Shown here in pieces: positions 12,830 through 25,150 of a DNA stretch of 64,000 bases. Origin of the DNA: Elmis aenea. Taxonomy: Eukaryota; Arthropoda; Insecta; Coleoptera; Elmidae. Below the pieces are notes generated by a model, which worked only from the letters and a program-made list of their open reading frames with translations, was not told the DNA's origin and searched no databases. Both the position numbers and the translations under genes were made by a program. The DNA is taken from contig OX393577.1 of assembly GCA_947652605.1 (NCBI GenBank), positions 34,475,466 to 34,539,465 on the forward strand. Reading direction: 5' to 3'. Each line of letters starts with the position of its first letter. Positions within the stretch are counted from its first letter, which is position 1.

Positions 12830-13680
12830 ATTTAATAGTGGTGGATTATTTGTCAAAATGGATAGTTATTGCCATTACAAAATAAAACGATTTGGAAATA
12901 ATTAAACAATTAAAACCATACACGGAATACCAAAAATAATTGTATGTGACAATAACTCATTTAAAATAGTTCAGATATCAAAAAGTTTGCTAATAACTTC
13001 AATTTTAAAGTAATGCATTCTAGCCCATATTATCTTCGTTCTAACGGACTAGCCGAGAAAGGGGTAGGAATAGCTAAACAAATATTAAGAAAAAGTAACA
13101 ATGAAGAAGATATATTAGAAACCTTAATGGAATATAGGTCTACATGTGTAGCGGGTACAAATTTTACACCCTGACCAATTTTAATTAGTAGATTGATTGA
13201 AAGTAAGTTGCCCATATTTAAATAACTGTTAGAACCGGGGGTTGTTCTCGATGGGTTCAATACTCAATTAAAAATTAAGCAACAACAAATTAAAACATGT
13301 AATGATAACAATAAGGTTAAATTTAGAAAATCTAATAATGTAGGTGACAATAAAGCCATCAAAATACTTTAAATAAAACTTGGAAAAGAGGAGAGATAGT
13401 TAAGGTGCAAGATATGCCTTAATCGTATGTTGTTAAAGATATATATTTATTTTATATTTATTATATATTTGAAATAGCAATAATTGAAGACCTTCGACAG
13501 TAACATGTAAAACTGGTGTAACGTTGGACTTGGATTACAGTGATGGTAGTGACACAGTGATTGAGGAACAAACAAAAGTAAAGGAACCGATACTAACAAT
13601 AAGTAGTGGTGCGCAGTGAAGACTTAGTAGACAAGTAAAGAAGCCATTATATTTAAAAAATTATTGTTGTTGTTTAATCT
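12830..13680 (+). pseudogene. Gypsy-type LTR retrotransposon integrase relic
   Basis: A plus-strand reading with frameshifts gives VVDYLSKWI, then a CDN block (second catalytic Asp region), then SPYYLRSNGLAEKGVGIAK, LMEYRSTCVAGTNFTP and a terminal QVKKPLYLK. This is the order of the integrase core and C-terminal tail of Gypsy-group elements. Several stops and a missing start show that it is dead. It is followed by a purine-rich tract (about 13,680-13,692) that could be the polypurine tract. Confidence 0.65.
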
Positions 13681-13692
13681 TAAGGAGCAGGA

Positions 13693-13850
13693 TGTTATGT
13701 ATTGGTAAATTAATGTAGTTATACCAGCAACCCTAATACAAAAAACCTTCGGTATTTTTGTTTATTAGCAACGTAAGCGAAGATTTCGAGTTTAAATACT
13801 TTGGTCGACTTCGGTTTTAAGATCATTATATCAGGTAAGCCATGAAATTT
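13693..13850 (+). repeat. Possible 3' LTR start of the Gypsy relic
   Basis: Directly after the purine tract GGAGCAGG the sequence reads TGTTATGTATTGG, a common LTR opening. No 5' LTR is in the window to confirm it and the right end is not defined. This is inference from position only. Confidence 0.35.
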
Positions 13851-14841
13851 TTAAAACAAAGATTTTATTTAAAATACACTCCCAAAAAACTAAATTTTGT
13901 ACCATTTAACCAAGTTTGTATTTTTATTATTTAAGAAGACAGCTGTAGTGACACATCGAAAAGTTAAACATTGTGTATATATTTTTCTCTTATTGGTAAA
14001 CCGCATATCAATTTACACTTTCTTAATCAGAATCTCCTACTTAAAGATTATATTTTTATTTATACTATTTATTAAACCTTTAAATTTTTTAATTGAAAAG
14101 AATAATATAAAAAAAAAATGCAGTTTTAATTAATCAAGTTTTTAATTTTATATGTAGAAAACAAAGTCATTTCTAAGAAAACGAAGTAGTCATCTTTATA
14201 TATCGGGTAATTTATGACGTGCATTTAATGAAATTCATTGCACAGTAGCTCTTTTGTGGCTAACAATGAATTAAATGAGTTTGTCTTCTCGCGTAATGAT
14301 AATGTTTTATTAATGAGACAGTAAAATAGACATTGGTGACTTTCAAATCAAAAAACTCGATGGCTTCTGTGCTCATTATACATTTAAATTCAGTTGTAGC
14401 ATTCTTAATGCTTCCTAAATAGTTTGGCAACTTGTAAGAAAATCGTTTACATTATTAAACTTTTACAGAGTTTCCTAAAAAGTTCGGGTTTCCACAGTTC
14501 AAAGGGATAGTTTTCTTTCTATCCTAGAAATTTATTTAACGACTAGGATCTAAGTGATTCAGTATAATATACCAAAGTAACATGATATATTCAATAAACT
14601 AAACTAGGACGTTTCCATTTAGGAAATCTGGAAATAGCACCCAACAACAAGAAAATCGGGATATAAATCGCATCAACACTTGGAAAAAAATACTTGTATA
14701 TTAAAATGTTCTAGGGAATTTCTTAAACCGCAATTTTCAAGTGCATGATATATTTTTTTTTAAATCACTGGTAAAATTCCAAAACATTCTACTAATATAA
14801 TGCCGTAGTAAATGTCATCTTTGCAAAAGGCTAAGGGGTCT
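13851..14841. other. No gene recognised
   Basis: Very AT-rich. The frame at 13,897-14,133 is low-complexity and hydrophobic and is judged to be chance. Confidence 0.45.
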
Positions 14842-15179
14842 TATAGTCAGCGTCAAGTCTAAAGGCGAGCGGTGGGGGTGTTTTCACGCAGCAGACGCTA
14901 CAATATGATCTAGGGACCTTTAAACCATAGGCGGGTATACACTATTACCAAGGTATTACAAACGATTTAAAAATAAAATAAACTGGACACATTTTTACAA
15001 AAAATAACTATATACAGGTTAGTATAATTTAGTTTTAATAAAAATCACTTATATTCTTTATTAAAGCTCTCTTGCAGAAATGCAAATCCAGTTGCAAGAT
15101 ACCTACTTAATAAAGACGATAAGCAAATTTTAAATTAACTTATTTACATATATTCATAAATGCAGCACGTTTATTTATT

Positions 15180-15960
15180 CTTGATCACTTGAATCGCTTG
15201 AATAGCCTTCAAATTCGCTATCACTGTCTCTAAGATTGATAATAAGTTCCTCACTTTGAGTTTTTTTTTTCTAAATCCTTACCTTCATTTATTCGAACAT
15301 ATTCGCAGCGCTTTTTCCAATAAGGTGAAATGGCATTAAATTCTTCTTCTGCAGTTGATCTTGCGTCATCAAGTTTAAAAGTAACCCTTTTTTTTGTGCT
15401 ACGTTTTTCCTAACAATATCCCAAATTATTTCTATAGGTTTAAATCCAGATATTATAGAGGCAATCGTAGCACCATGCGTACATGTTCATTTAAAATGTA
15501 TAGGTCTTTATTGGTCTTGATGAGGTGATACAGTTGAGGCTTATACATTTTGGGATCAAACATTATATTTTTTTTTTTCATTAGCGACTTCACCATTTCA
15601 CATTAATTTTTGGCTAGTGACGAAGGTGTTGAATTGACTTGCACGTTATGATATGATGTGTTATCCGTGACAACAACTGATCCTGGTAGTAAATTCAGAA
15701 TTATTATTTTTTAACCAATTGCCATAATTTCGTTGTGGTAATCCCCAGCCTTTAATTCAGATTTAAAAATTAATAGGCAATTCGGTAGGGACCCCATTTC
15801 CCCTTCAGCGTTCACTATTAATCGATTGCCCTATGATATATTACCAAACATACCTTTTGCACTATTGTCACTTCAACATTTTAAAGTCGTGTGTCCGCTG
15901 TGGATATGTTTTGTCCAAGTACACAATGAGGCGTTGCTGGCTTCTAAAATATTGATTTTT
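15180..15960 (-). pseudogene. Tc1/mariner-superfamily DDE transposase relic
   Basis: Minus-strand translation, with several stops and frameshifts, keeps the signatures of a DDE_3-type transposase. In protein order: a GNRLIVNAEGEMG segment (about 15,800-15,840), then GSVVVTDNTSYHNVQ (about 15,645-15,690) carrying the second catalytic Asp, then KPQLYHLIKTNKDLY, and finally LDLNPIEIIWDIV (about 15,410-15,450) with the last acidic residue region. It lies near the left end of the 14,842-19,638 element and was probably its own transposase. It is not functional as read. Confidence 0.72.
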
Positions 15961-16493
15961 TTCCAATTATTTTATTCTTATTGGTCATTGATTTAATACT
16001 CATCGTCACTATTAAAACCATTCCATTATTTGTGGTCTTATGCCATATGTTGTTTTAGTGATTCAAGTCTTCTTTAAGTTTGGTTATTGTGGCTTCGTAG
16101 TTTGTTGTTTCAACTTTTTTAATTTTTTTGGTTGTTTGAAATCGGGTGTAGTGGGTTCGGGCTCATTTAGATCGATAATTTCGTCATCTTAAAGAGATAG
16201 GGTTATTGAGTCTGAATCTGTCTGCGAAATCGGTCTTTTTAATACTAAAGGTTCCGGGTTTGGTGTTTCATGTGTTGTTTCGGGTGGGGTCTTTATTGTT
16301 AGGTCTGTGTTATTTTGTTGTTTTTATTGTTTAACGTTTTTGGATTTGTGTATGTTTCAACATTTCGCACCGTTTGAAGTTTACAATTTTCTTCGCATTA
16401 ATTTGTCTGTTGTTAAATATCATTCTACATTCTTCGTTGTTGTAGTTTATTATTAGGGTGTCCGGTATTTTGTAATTTTCATCCGGAGTTATA

Positions 16494-17886
16494 CCGGGTG
16501 ATTCAGTTTGACTGTCGCACCCCTATAACTTTTTAAGTATTCAGAATAACCCCAACAACCCTTATATATTCGAAATCAGCAAGAAATTCTCTATTAAGTT
16601 ATGTGTTTTTGTTACCTCTACGATGACGTATGTCAAATCCGCGATAGGCAACTGTTTTTTTTTAAATCACATAGTATACATTTTTTTGTTGATTCGGATA
16701 GAGAATTTAATTCTGATTCCGACCATGTACTCAAAAAGTAGGCACACATAAAAAAAAATCGAGAAAAATCAGTTCAAAGTTTATTCAAATCATAGCAATC
16801 AGTCTATTTAACATAACAAAAAACGATCAAATCTTAAAAATTATACGGTAACTATCAATGAAAATGTATTAAAAATTAATTTTTAATAAAAATAAAAACA
16901 AATAATAAACGCCGACATAAAAAATTAGATTTTAATGTATTCAAAATGGCCGTCACTGCTGATTTTTCTCTAAATTTTTTTAATGTATGCCTACTTTTTG
17001 AGTACATGGTCGGATTCAGAATTAAATTTTCTATCCGACTCAACAAAAAAATGTATACTATGTAATTTAAAAAAAAAAACAGTTGCCTATCGCGGATTTG
17101 ACATACGTCATCGTAGAGTAGGGCTGCCATAAATGTCGCTACCCCGACCGGGACATTTGGGCCGAAAGAGGGGGGGGGGGGTCGGTAAACATTTATGAAT
17201 TACGATATAATTTGGTTTTGTGTCTTGTGCGAACAAATGTAAAGAAAAATACAGTGGTGCCTCATACTTCGAATTTAATTATTTTCATAAGGCCGTTCAA
17301 GTTAAATGAAAACAGAAAAACAATATATAAAATAAAAATACTGTGTAATAAAATGAAAATTGCATTTCTTCATCTTTTTGAGCGTTACGTAAGAGGTGTG
17401 TTCACAGCAAGAGACAACTTGAGCGCACAACAGATGGCGTTTACACAGTCACTTTAAATTTTAAAAAAAATATAGTCACTCGCAGTGTCTGCGTTGTTAG
17501 CGAGAAATGCAATGGGAGGGGGAAGTGCGGTACATTAGTCACGACGATTCAGCGACTTTCTTTATAAGCTAGCCAGCTGGCGGCAGTGAGAACGAACTAG
17601 ACATTATTTTAGTCGATTTGAGTGCTAACGGTTTTTCGCTTATTATTTTTAAAAATCGTCAACAAACCGGGACATTTGATTTGTTCACCGGGACAGCGGG
17701 ACAAAATTCCGCAAACCGGGACATGTCCCGGTGAACCGGGACGTATGGCAGCCCTATCGTAGAGGTAACAAAAGCAAATCACTTAATAGAGAATTTCTCG
17801 CTGATTTCAAATATATAAGGGTTGTTGGGGTTATTCTCAATACTTACAAAGTTATAGGGGTGCGACAGTCAAACTGAATCACCCGG
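16494..17886. mobile_element. Foldback MITE with CCGGGTGATT ends, copy 1
   Basis: Long terminal inverted repeats begin CCGGGTGATTCAGTTTGACT at 16,494 and return at 17,886. Both ends are flanked by TA. The arms extend for several hundred bases, including a shared block around 16,670-16,720 and 17,000-17,060. The element is itself interrupted by the hAT MITE at 17,119-17,756. A second copy is at 34,054-34,992 and a one-armed copy at about 38,880-39,103. The TA flanks suggest a mariner-type mobiliser. No coding capacity is seen. Confidence 0.8.
17119..17756. mobile_element. hAT-type MITE inside the foldback MITE
   Basis: Ends TAGGGCTGCCATA (13 bp, inverted) sit between perfect 8-bp duplications TCGTAGAG at 17,111-17,118 and 17,757-17,764. 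The 8-bp duplication is the hAT hallmark. Subterminal 'accggGACAT' repeats occur at both ends, and there is a G-run at about 17,170-17,180. The interior is non-coding. This is the youngest layer of the nest. Confidence 0.85.
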
Positions 17887-20085
17887 TATATACTTTTCTT
17901 GGACCACTATTTATGTGGGCTATGCACGGATCGTTCCTAAATTTGGTATGATTTATTGGTGAACACGTTTTGACGTGGAATTTGGTTAACATGTCCTGTA
18001 GTATATTATGAGGAATGTAGGCTGGTACACTAATAATTATCCTTTTTGTCGGTTGTAGTAACTTTCTGATCGGTACATCTTGGTCTTTGATTTTTAAATG
18101 TATGTACCTATTGGCTAATTCTTTTGTTTTCAAAAACACTACGACTCGGTCAAAGATCATAGGGTAAGCATCTATAATATTTTTGAGATCTGTTAGGTTT
18201 TCGAACGCTAAGATGTAATCTATTAGCTCGATGTTTTCGATTTTTTGGATGACGATTGCAATGTCTTTCCTCGGAACTGATCAGTTTTTATTGCATTTGC
18301 GTGTGTTGTTCTGTTTGGTGTAGTTTGTTGGGCTAGGGCCTCAGTATTTTGAGGAATATTCATATTAATGTTGTTTGTTTTGGGTTTATTTTAAATCGCC
18401 AACAGATATCTACTCACCCAAGGTGAACAGATTGTATAAGTCAGGTAAGGCGAAGATGATTTTATTTTATCGGCGTGAATAAAAAGTTGTTTTTAGTACT
18501 GACTACTGACACTAGTTTTTATGTAAGACTTAACTGTATGAGAACTTGGTGCGGACTGAAATCACATTTTGTTTATAATCCTGCGCAATGAAGCATTTGA
18601 TCCATGCCAATCTAGGATTTTCTTAAGTTTTTGCCGTAGACTCTCTACAGTTACACGAGAACTATGCGGTGAAGCGAATAAATTATAGAACGGATATCAT
18701 TTGTAATATAATTGGGCAAATCTGTAACGTTGGATCTTGATTTTTGAGCCTTCTGTCAAAATTCTTTCTAAAATCCTATAGACACTTGGGTAGCGTCTGA
18801 AACACGTTTTCTCACATTCATTAACGTATCGGCACTACTTTTTTTAGATACAAAGTAAGTCCACATCTTAAACACCATTTAGCGAGCTTGAGTATGAAAT
18901 ACTTTTTGACCAGACATTTTCGTACCAAATAAGAAAAACTACTGCACGCAAAAACTGGTATAAAAATAATGGGCCTGTTTTTTGTCTCAAGTACAGAACA
19001 ACAAATGCATGAAATATTTTTTAAAAATAAATGATCATGATGAACTTGTTTGTTATTTATCACAGGTATACAATAACCAGTTGGGGGAAACATTTTATAT
19101 GTTCAAAAATAACTGTTTTGTCTGTCCCTAGTATAATACCTACAGCTTAGCCATAGCATGATAGCAGTAGACTATTGAATTGTAAATTATTATCATACTA
19201 TGGAAAATTCCAAAATTATTATTCCTACAAATAGAAATAAAGGTTGGCAGCGTTAATAATGAATGTAGTTTTCAAAAATAAACAATAAAATAGAGTTTTT
19301 AATGCTTCATAAATTGAAAGTCGTTAAGTCCCACTTTTTTTTTAAGACAATTAAAAAATATGTATCTAATATTAAATAAAACAAGTTTATGTACACGCAG
19401 TTTACTATTTATTACTAGCATCTGGTAATACGCGTATCAGTTTTTGAAAATAGAATACCTAGATATTTGCAACAGGTACAGCCTTGGAAGTATTCCGTTA
19501 TAAATATTATCGTAATATAACGTTTTTAAAATCTGTAACGGTACGCCACTGTATACCAATACAATTAAGTAAGTTCAATTCTAATTTGTGTTTAGTGAGC
19601 ACCCCCACCGCTCACCTTTAGACTTGACGCTGACTATACCCCAGCCAGATCTGATTTAACAAAAAAAAAAACGCGTTTCGTAAAATTAATTAATTAATTT
19701 AAAACAAATATGTACAAAGAAACCTTTGTTTTATCAAAAAGTCTGAAAATATTTCGCCATGAATATAATACTAAAGAGCTGTACGAATTATGATTAAATC
19801 ACGTTTAACAATGCATATCCTTACGTTTTCCTACTTCATTAGGCGACCAATTACTAGACCACTTTACATGCAAAATAGCTTAGAAAAGTTTACTCGTTAT
19901 ACAAACCTTGGTTAAACTGGTACCGGTAAAACTTTGGAATCCGTTTTGTCTTGTAAGTTCAGCGTCTAAAGAAATTACAACCGCATTGCATGATCAATTA
20001 AAAATTTCTTTTATTTCTTCTTTTTTTATCTCCTTCATGCTTCGAAAAAAGTTCTTTGCTATACCACGGATATTACTTGCTATCA

Positions 20086-20220
20086 GGGTTGAGCAGATTT
20101 AAATCAATTGATTTAAATCACGATTTAAATCATGATTTAAATCAAGCGATTTAAAAAAAAAATCGTTGATTTAAATCAAGTGTTTTTTTAAAAAAAATTA
20201 TCAATTTAAATCACAGATTA
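20086..20220. repeat. GATTTAAATC palindrome cluster (MITE end)
   Basis: Following CAGGGTTGAGC, the palindrome GATTTAAATC or close variants recurs about six times. Such clusters form the subterminal repeats of some insect hAT MITEs. A similar opening occurs at 48,017 and a related ATCATGATTTTTATCCACCCT tail near 48,755-48,775. The opposite end here is not visible. Confidence 0.5.
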
Positions 20221-20261
20221 TATGAGTACAATAAAATATTTATAATAAAACAAAATTGTAT

Positions 20262-20797
20262 TACTATTAGTACGCCATAGACAAAACCTTTATTAATAAA
20301 CAAGAAGTCACCAAAAAAACAAAAATGAGCGTGTACCGTGCGATATATAGACCAATTTTGACATTTGGGTGCGAGTCATGGGCATTAACATCGAGCCAAA
20401 AAAGTAAAATACAAGCGACTGAAATGAAATTTTTAAGAAGAGTAAGAGGTGTAACAAGAAAAGACAAAATACGAAATGAACAGATTAGAAATGAACTGGA
20501 AGTAGAATCTATTCTGGAATTCATCAAAACTAGGCAACTGAGCTGGTGGGGGCATCTACAAAGAATGGACACAAGAAGACAGGTAAAGAGAGTGTGGGAA
20601 GCAAGAATACAAACAAGGAGGAAAAGAGGAAGACCGAGAGAAACATGGGAAAAGGCAGTAGCAAAAACCTTGGAGAAGAAGGGAAAATCGTGGTGCGAAG
20701 CGAAAGAAATGGCACAGAACAAAAAACAGTGGCGAAAATTCATGTACAATACATAGATGTGCACACCTCCCTACACCTACGGGTAGAAGGGAATTTG

Positions 20798-20838
<41 letters not shown>
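20262..20838 (+). mobile_element. RTE-type LINE, 5'-truncated 3' end
   Basis: An open frame from about 20,274 to 20,756 encodes the C-terminal end of a non-LTR reverse-transcriptase ORF. It is marked by FGCESWAL, the LSWWGHLQRM stretch and the basic RRKRGRPRETW stretch, which are widespread in RTE-like insect elements. Coding sequence continues upstream of the first ATG (20,325), so the copy is truncated at its 5' end rather than a small gene. A short 3' UTR runs into a (TA)n tail at about 20,803-20,838. The frame has no internal stop, which suggests a fairly recent insertion. Antisense frames here are shadows. Confidence 0.85.
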
Positions 20839-20839
<1 letters not shown>

Positions 20840-20845
<6 letters not shown>

Positions 20846-21949
20846 AGCGTAGTACTTCAAGGACATTTTGTGGGATTTCTGGAAAACCTATTATATAACC
20901 ATTGTGACCGCCCTAATCATCAAACTACCGCCCTATATGTTCGGTAAAAATTCGAATTCTTGTATATATGTAGTGTAGGTGCAATAAAACTGGATTATTT
21001 GCTCAAAAATCGCAAAAATAATGAATTTATTTTAAAAATCGATAACGTAGCGATCATGGATTTGAGACTCTGCTAAAAGTCGGGATGAATGGGTTCGAGA
21101 ATGAAATCGTTCTAATGTAAAAAGATATGCAATAATACAATCATTAATATTTGTTGCTAGGTTATTAAATTCACCGATTATTTTATAAAACTTAAGTCTG
21201 CTTCAACAATGCAATAAATTAATGCATGCATAAACTTAATAAACCTTTTAATTACCAAAAATAATAACTTTTTTGTAATAGGTTTTTTGATACATTTCAG
21301 TGAATAGCAAATTGCTATAGAACTGTACATACACATAAATGTGTATACAAAGCCTATTTGTGACATTTTATCAACTTGGTCGCTTTTTTAATAATTAGAA
21401 CATGTGTATGGTATATAATTTATATTAACTCTATCCATAAATCAAATAAAACAAAAATGTATACATATTCAAATCCATTTGGGTATTATTTATTTGTATT
21501 ACAATTTTATTTACATAACATTTAACACTTTTCATTTGCTTGATATATAATCAGATAGGTATAAACAATTTGGTAAAATAGAAAAAAAATGTATTACAAT
21601 TTTAAAAAATTATTAATAGGTACCTATATGCTTTCAATTGCTGTTTTATTTAAAAATAAAGGTTAAGTATAATCAATTAATTAAAAACAAAGTTGTTTTT
21701 AGATTTAAAATAACATCATTTTCTGAAATAAAATTTAAAAAACAAAACTATCAATTTTTTTTTTCAGATTTTTAACACAGTTTTCGGTTGTGCTTCCGTT
21801 CTGTTTTAAAATACAGGTTTAGTTTGTATAATTTCATGAAAAAATTTGTCTACAAAAATTAATCGTTGCATGCAAAGGAAAAACAAAAATGCTCACTGGC
21901 AAGTAATTTTTAATTGGAAAATAATTTGGTAGCAAAATTTAAAAAACTG
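20840..21949. other. No gene recognised; 3' flank of recombinase gene 1
   Basis: AT-rich sequence downstream of the minus-strand gene; it may contain its 3' UTR. AATAAA-type signals occur on the minus strand (for example near 21,645), but none can be assigned with confidence. Confidence 0.4.
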
Positions 21950-24900
21950 TTACAATTGTTTTCTTTTATTCAAATTGTTGATATATGCTTTCAGTTGAAC
22001 TGCTGTTCTGTTACGAAATACATGTTTAGTTTGTATAATTTCTTGACAAAATTGACCACTTGGAAGCGTGTAGTTTTCTAAATAAGATCTAAATATGTCT
22101 CTTGCTGCATGGCGTTCAGGTGTTGTCCAAGGGCGTCGTACAATTTTTCCTACTGGTGACATGGGCACTGCAACAAAATTTTGTTTTAATTTGTTTGTCT
22201 TAATTCAGTTTTTATTTTCAACAACTTTAAATATAAATCAATACTAGTTTATAATATAAATATGTTCAAAAACTTTTTGTTTCATAAGATGTGCTTTTAA
22301 AAATTTAAAAAATTTAACATTTTGGTCACATAGAGCGACTAAAAACATACCAATTCGTTTTTTTTGCTTTTTTTTCTTCGGAGTATTGTCACTGTCTGAT
22401 AAATGATATAAAGTAGAGGTGGAGGTGGATGCTATACATTTTTCACTGGTCTCAATAGGTTTTTTTTGCTTTTTTTTCTTCGGAGTATTGTCACGGTCTG
22501 ATAAACAATGTAAAGTAGAAGTGGAGGTGGATGCTATACATTTTTCACTGGTTTCGGTGTTATTTTCGTTATCGTCAGATTCATCTTTAAAGAAAGCAAC
22601 GTATTAAAACTCATACTGTAATATAAATTTCAATACAAACCTAAGTTTACTTCTTCCAAAGTTTTTCCCCTATGTTTTTCCATAGTACCTTTTTGCATCA
22701 TTACAAATAATTTGGATAACTGGCCAGTTTGAATTGCAGTACTTGGAAGGCGATAATGATCTTTATGAATTTTTTCATCATGTCCCATGAAATTTGTTAA
22801 ATGACTAAATTCCGAATCTTTAAGATTTAAAATTTGGACAACAGTGGCAATTTGCTTTCTTAATTTTGTTCCTCTTAAGCTTTCAGGATTTTTTGCACCA
22901 CAAACTGTCGAAAAATGTCTCAATAATTCGCATGCTCGTAAAAATTGTTTTGCATTTTTATATCCAAAGACGTACGGATTGGTTTCTGGAACTCTTGCTT
23001 CTGATCGATTAGTTAGGAGCAAATCAATTATTTTCACCTGCTCATTGCTTAGCAAAATTGGAACGCTTCTTCCAAGCTTCCCACGAATTTCAATTCGTAC
23101 ATAATTTTCTGCCAAACGTCTTTCTACATTGGTTAATGATCTATATACATCTGAATGTTTGTCCTTGTCAATTGCCTGTCGGTGTTGGTAATCTGATATT
23201 AGAAGTCTTTCTATTTCACCAGCTCGTCTTCTGTTAAATATTTGGACTGCTGTTAGTGTACATTTAGCCAAATTTAACCAAGAAAAATAATTAAATTTTT
23301 TGCATAGCCGATCGTAATATTTTCCTGAGCAAGATTTTAAATACAAATTTAATTTTTTAACGTCTTCTTGAATAGGCAAATCCAAGGGTTTGTTTCGTTT
23401 TATTTCTGTCTGGTTTTCTAATGCCGTCTTGTTTACAGCACTACCATAATCCTGGTCATGTATTTTTAAAAAATCTTTCACTAAGAGTTTTCGAAAATTG
23501 TTACGGCTTTTAATACATTCAGTTATTAATAGTTTGCCACATTTTTTAATTAAAGTTCCTAATGACGTTGCAAGAGATGGTATTTTGTACTTGTGTGTTC
23601 TTTCATCAAGTTTAGCAATTTTGTTTACGGCCTGCAGGACTATATCATAATGAATAGGTTCGTAAAGTGATGCCAGATCTTCAATGTTAGGATTAATCTG
23701 TTTCACTGTTACAAGAAGTTTTCCAATCGATCTAAGTGTCTGTCTAATATGATATAAAAGATGTGTTTCTCTATACTTTTCACTTAACTTATTGCCGTAA
23801 AGAATTATTAATTCGTCGTACTTAATAGCTTCGGCAACTGGGCCAGGTCGTAATATCGGAATTATATCTCGACGTAGAATGGCATTAGCCTTAGGATGAA
23901 CATATGTTACAAATTTACGTCCCTCTACTTGAAATTTGTGTTTCGCACTTGAGAGGTGATTGTTACATCTTCTATAATGACGATAGATGGTACGTCGACT
24001 ATAAAAATTTTTACACCCTATGCAAACTACAAAATCATCAGGTCCTTTCTGATGCCCCTCTTGAGGTCGGCGGGAGACAATAAGCGTCCCATCATTGTAA
24101 AAAGGATCGGTATTATGAAGGAAATCTCCTTTTTTTCTAATTGCCTCAATAATTTTTTTTCTTTCACTGGAACCTAAATGTACAATAATATTTAAAATAG
24201 TGACGAAACCCAGTTTTATTGAGCTTACCTTTTGGATAGGATAAAACTTTTATAACATCTTCTTCCGTTTTATGAACATGTTCTAAATGTCGAGCGAACT
24301 TAATATAGAAATTTTTACAATAAAAACAAAAATGTTTCTTATTATATTTTCCAGCTTGGGATGGTTGCACTGTTGTCGGTTGTGCATAAACAGGAAAAGA
24401 TTGAGTTTTATCTACAAAATAATTAGTTTCAAAATTACTCTGTACACATTTAACGATTAAACATTTACTTACCTTCTATGTGCATTGAAACAGGCTCGAT
24501 CACATCGTGTTTCTCTGGTACATTGACTTTAGGTGGTGTAGCTCTGGTACATTGATTAAAGTTATATAAAAGTTTCCTTCGACATTGATTTTGTGGAATG
24601 CATTTAAATGGCGACAATTTCTTATTATCTTTCAATAGCTGCATTTTTTCATTCCTTAATTCCTCTAATGCTAAAATTCAGCAATAAGATTATAAATTAA
24701 CTTTAACAAATTCTAAATGTTCATTTATGATCATGCAAACAAGAAATTGCATGTACAGGGTGTATAAAAAGTATATTCCAAACATTCGGGATTGTCCCGA
24801 AAAAAGCGGGACGTCTACTAGATACTAATCGTCTTGAAATTTGACTTCATTACAACAGATTAGACAAAAACCATTTAATTTAGAAAATAAAACCTTTTTT

Positions 24901-25150
24901 CAGTTAATGTAAATACATGATTTCATTTGTTGTTCATAATATCAAAACATATGCGTTCTTATAAGGGCTGACGCCATATTTCACTCGCTTATAGGTACTT
25001 ACTTCCAGCGTTTAAAATTGATGCTTCGTAAAAGCAACCATCCGAATATTTGGCGGAACATTTTGTTCCATCTGGCCAAATACGGACTTGCCTTTTTTCA
25101 ACTACATGTAAAACATGGTCTTCTTTATATTTCACTAATATGTACGCCAT
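21950..25150 (-). CDS. Crypton-like tyrosine recombinase protein 1 (six exons, 837 aa)
   Basis: Predicted DNA breaking-rejoining enzyme of tyrosine-recombinase fold, nuclear. Exons in transcript order: 25003-25150, 24473-24670, 24229-24411, 22641-24173, 22351-22584, 21950-22167. Every intron has GT-AG ends, all junctions are phase 1, and the joined frame has no stop. Residues 1-49 form a small beta-rich module (VKYKED, then KYSDGCFYEA). A C2H2 finger uses C144, C147, H157 and H162; a C2HC finger uses C227, C230, H242 and C246. The recombinase domain shows R493 (in RRRAGE), K542 (in RGKLGR), R615 (in KLRKQIAT), H641 and Y650 (GHD, then HYR). Position 612, usually His, is Thr. Exon 5 encodes a 34-residue tandem duplication with lysine-rich NLS-like ends. 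The last exon is a SANT-like module (RRPW...). Start: an ATG opens the conserved N-terminal module. The paralogue lies at 39,509-42,734. Crypton-like is inferred from domain layout; a domesticated gene is equally possible. Confidence 0.83.

Larger units (their letters stand above)
16090..18300 (-). pseudogene. Retroelement ORF1/gag-like relic, split by a MITE
   Basis: Minus-strand frame 17,887-18,300 encodes a stretch including FLKTKELANRYIHLKIK and PTKRIIISVPAYIPHNI, ending near a PRKVYTG segment. The sequence resumes on the far side of the MITE (16,494 downward) with DENYKIPDTLIINYNNEEC. This block order (PTKRIIIS..P, AHI.S....VY, then IP.T..I.Y) resembles ORF1/gag-like proteins of insect retroelements. 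The element at 16,494-17,886 interrupts it at a TA dinucleotide. Downstream stops show that it is dead. Confidence 0.5.
14842..19638. mobile_element. Tc1/mariner-like element, about 4.8 kb with nested insertions
   Basis: A 39-bp terminal inverted repeat, nearly perfect, begins TATAGTCAGCGTCAAGTCTA at 14,842-14,880 and returns inverted at 19,600-19,638. The ends read TATA, consistent with TA target duplication. Inside are a broken DDE transposase (15.2-15.96 kb), a retroelement ORF1 relic (16.1-18.3 kb) split by a foldback MITE, and a further MITE inside that one. The size is inflated by these insertions. The rest (18.4-19.6 kb) is AT-rich with no recognised gene. Confidence 0.75.

Noticed and set aside
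17879..18160. 93-aa minus-strand frame as a separate gene
   Set aside because: It continues the ORF1-like relic interrupted by the MITE; its end runs into the MITE terminus.
20267..20764. 165-aa minus-strand open frame
   Set aside because: Antisense of the RTE-type LINE coding region; hydrophobic low-complexity translation of complementary codons.
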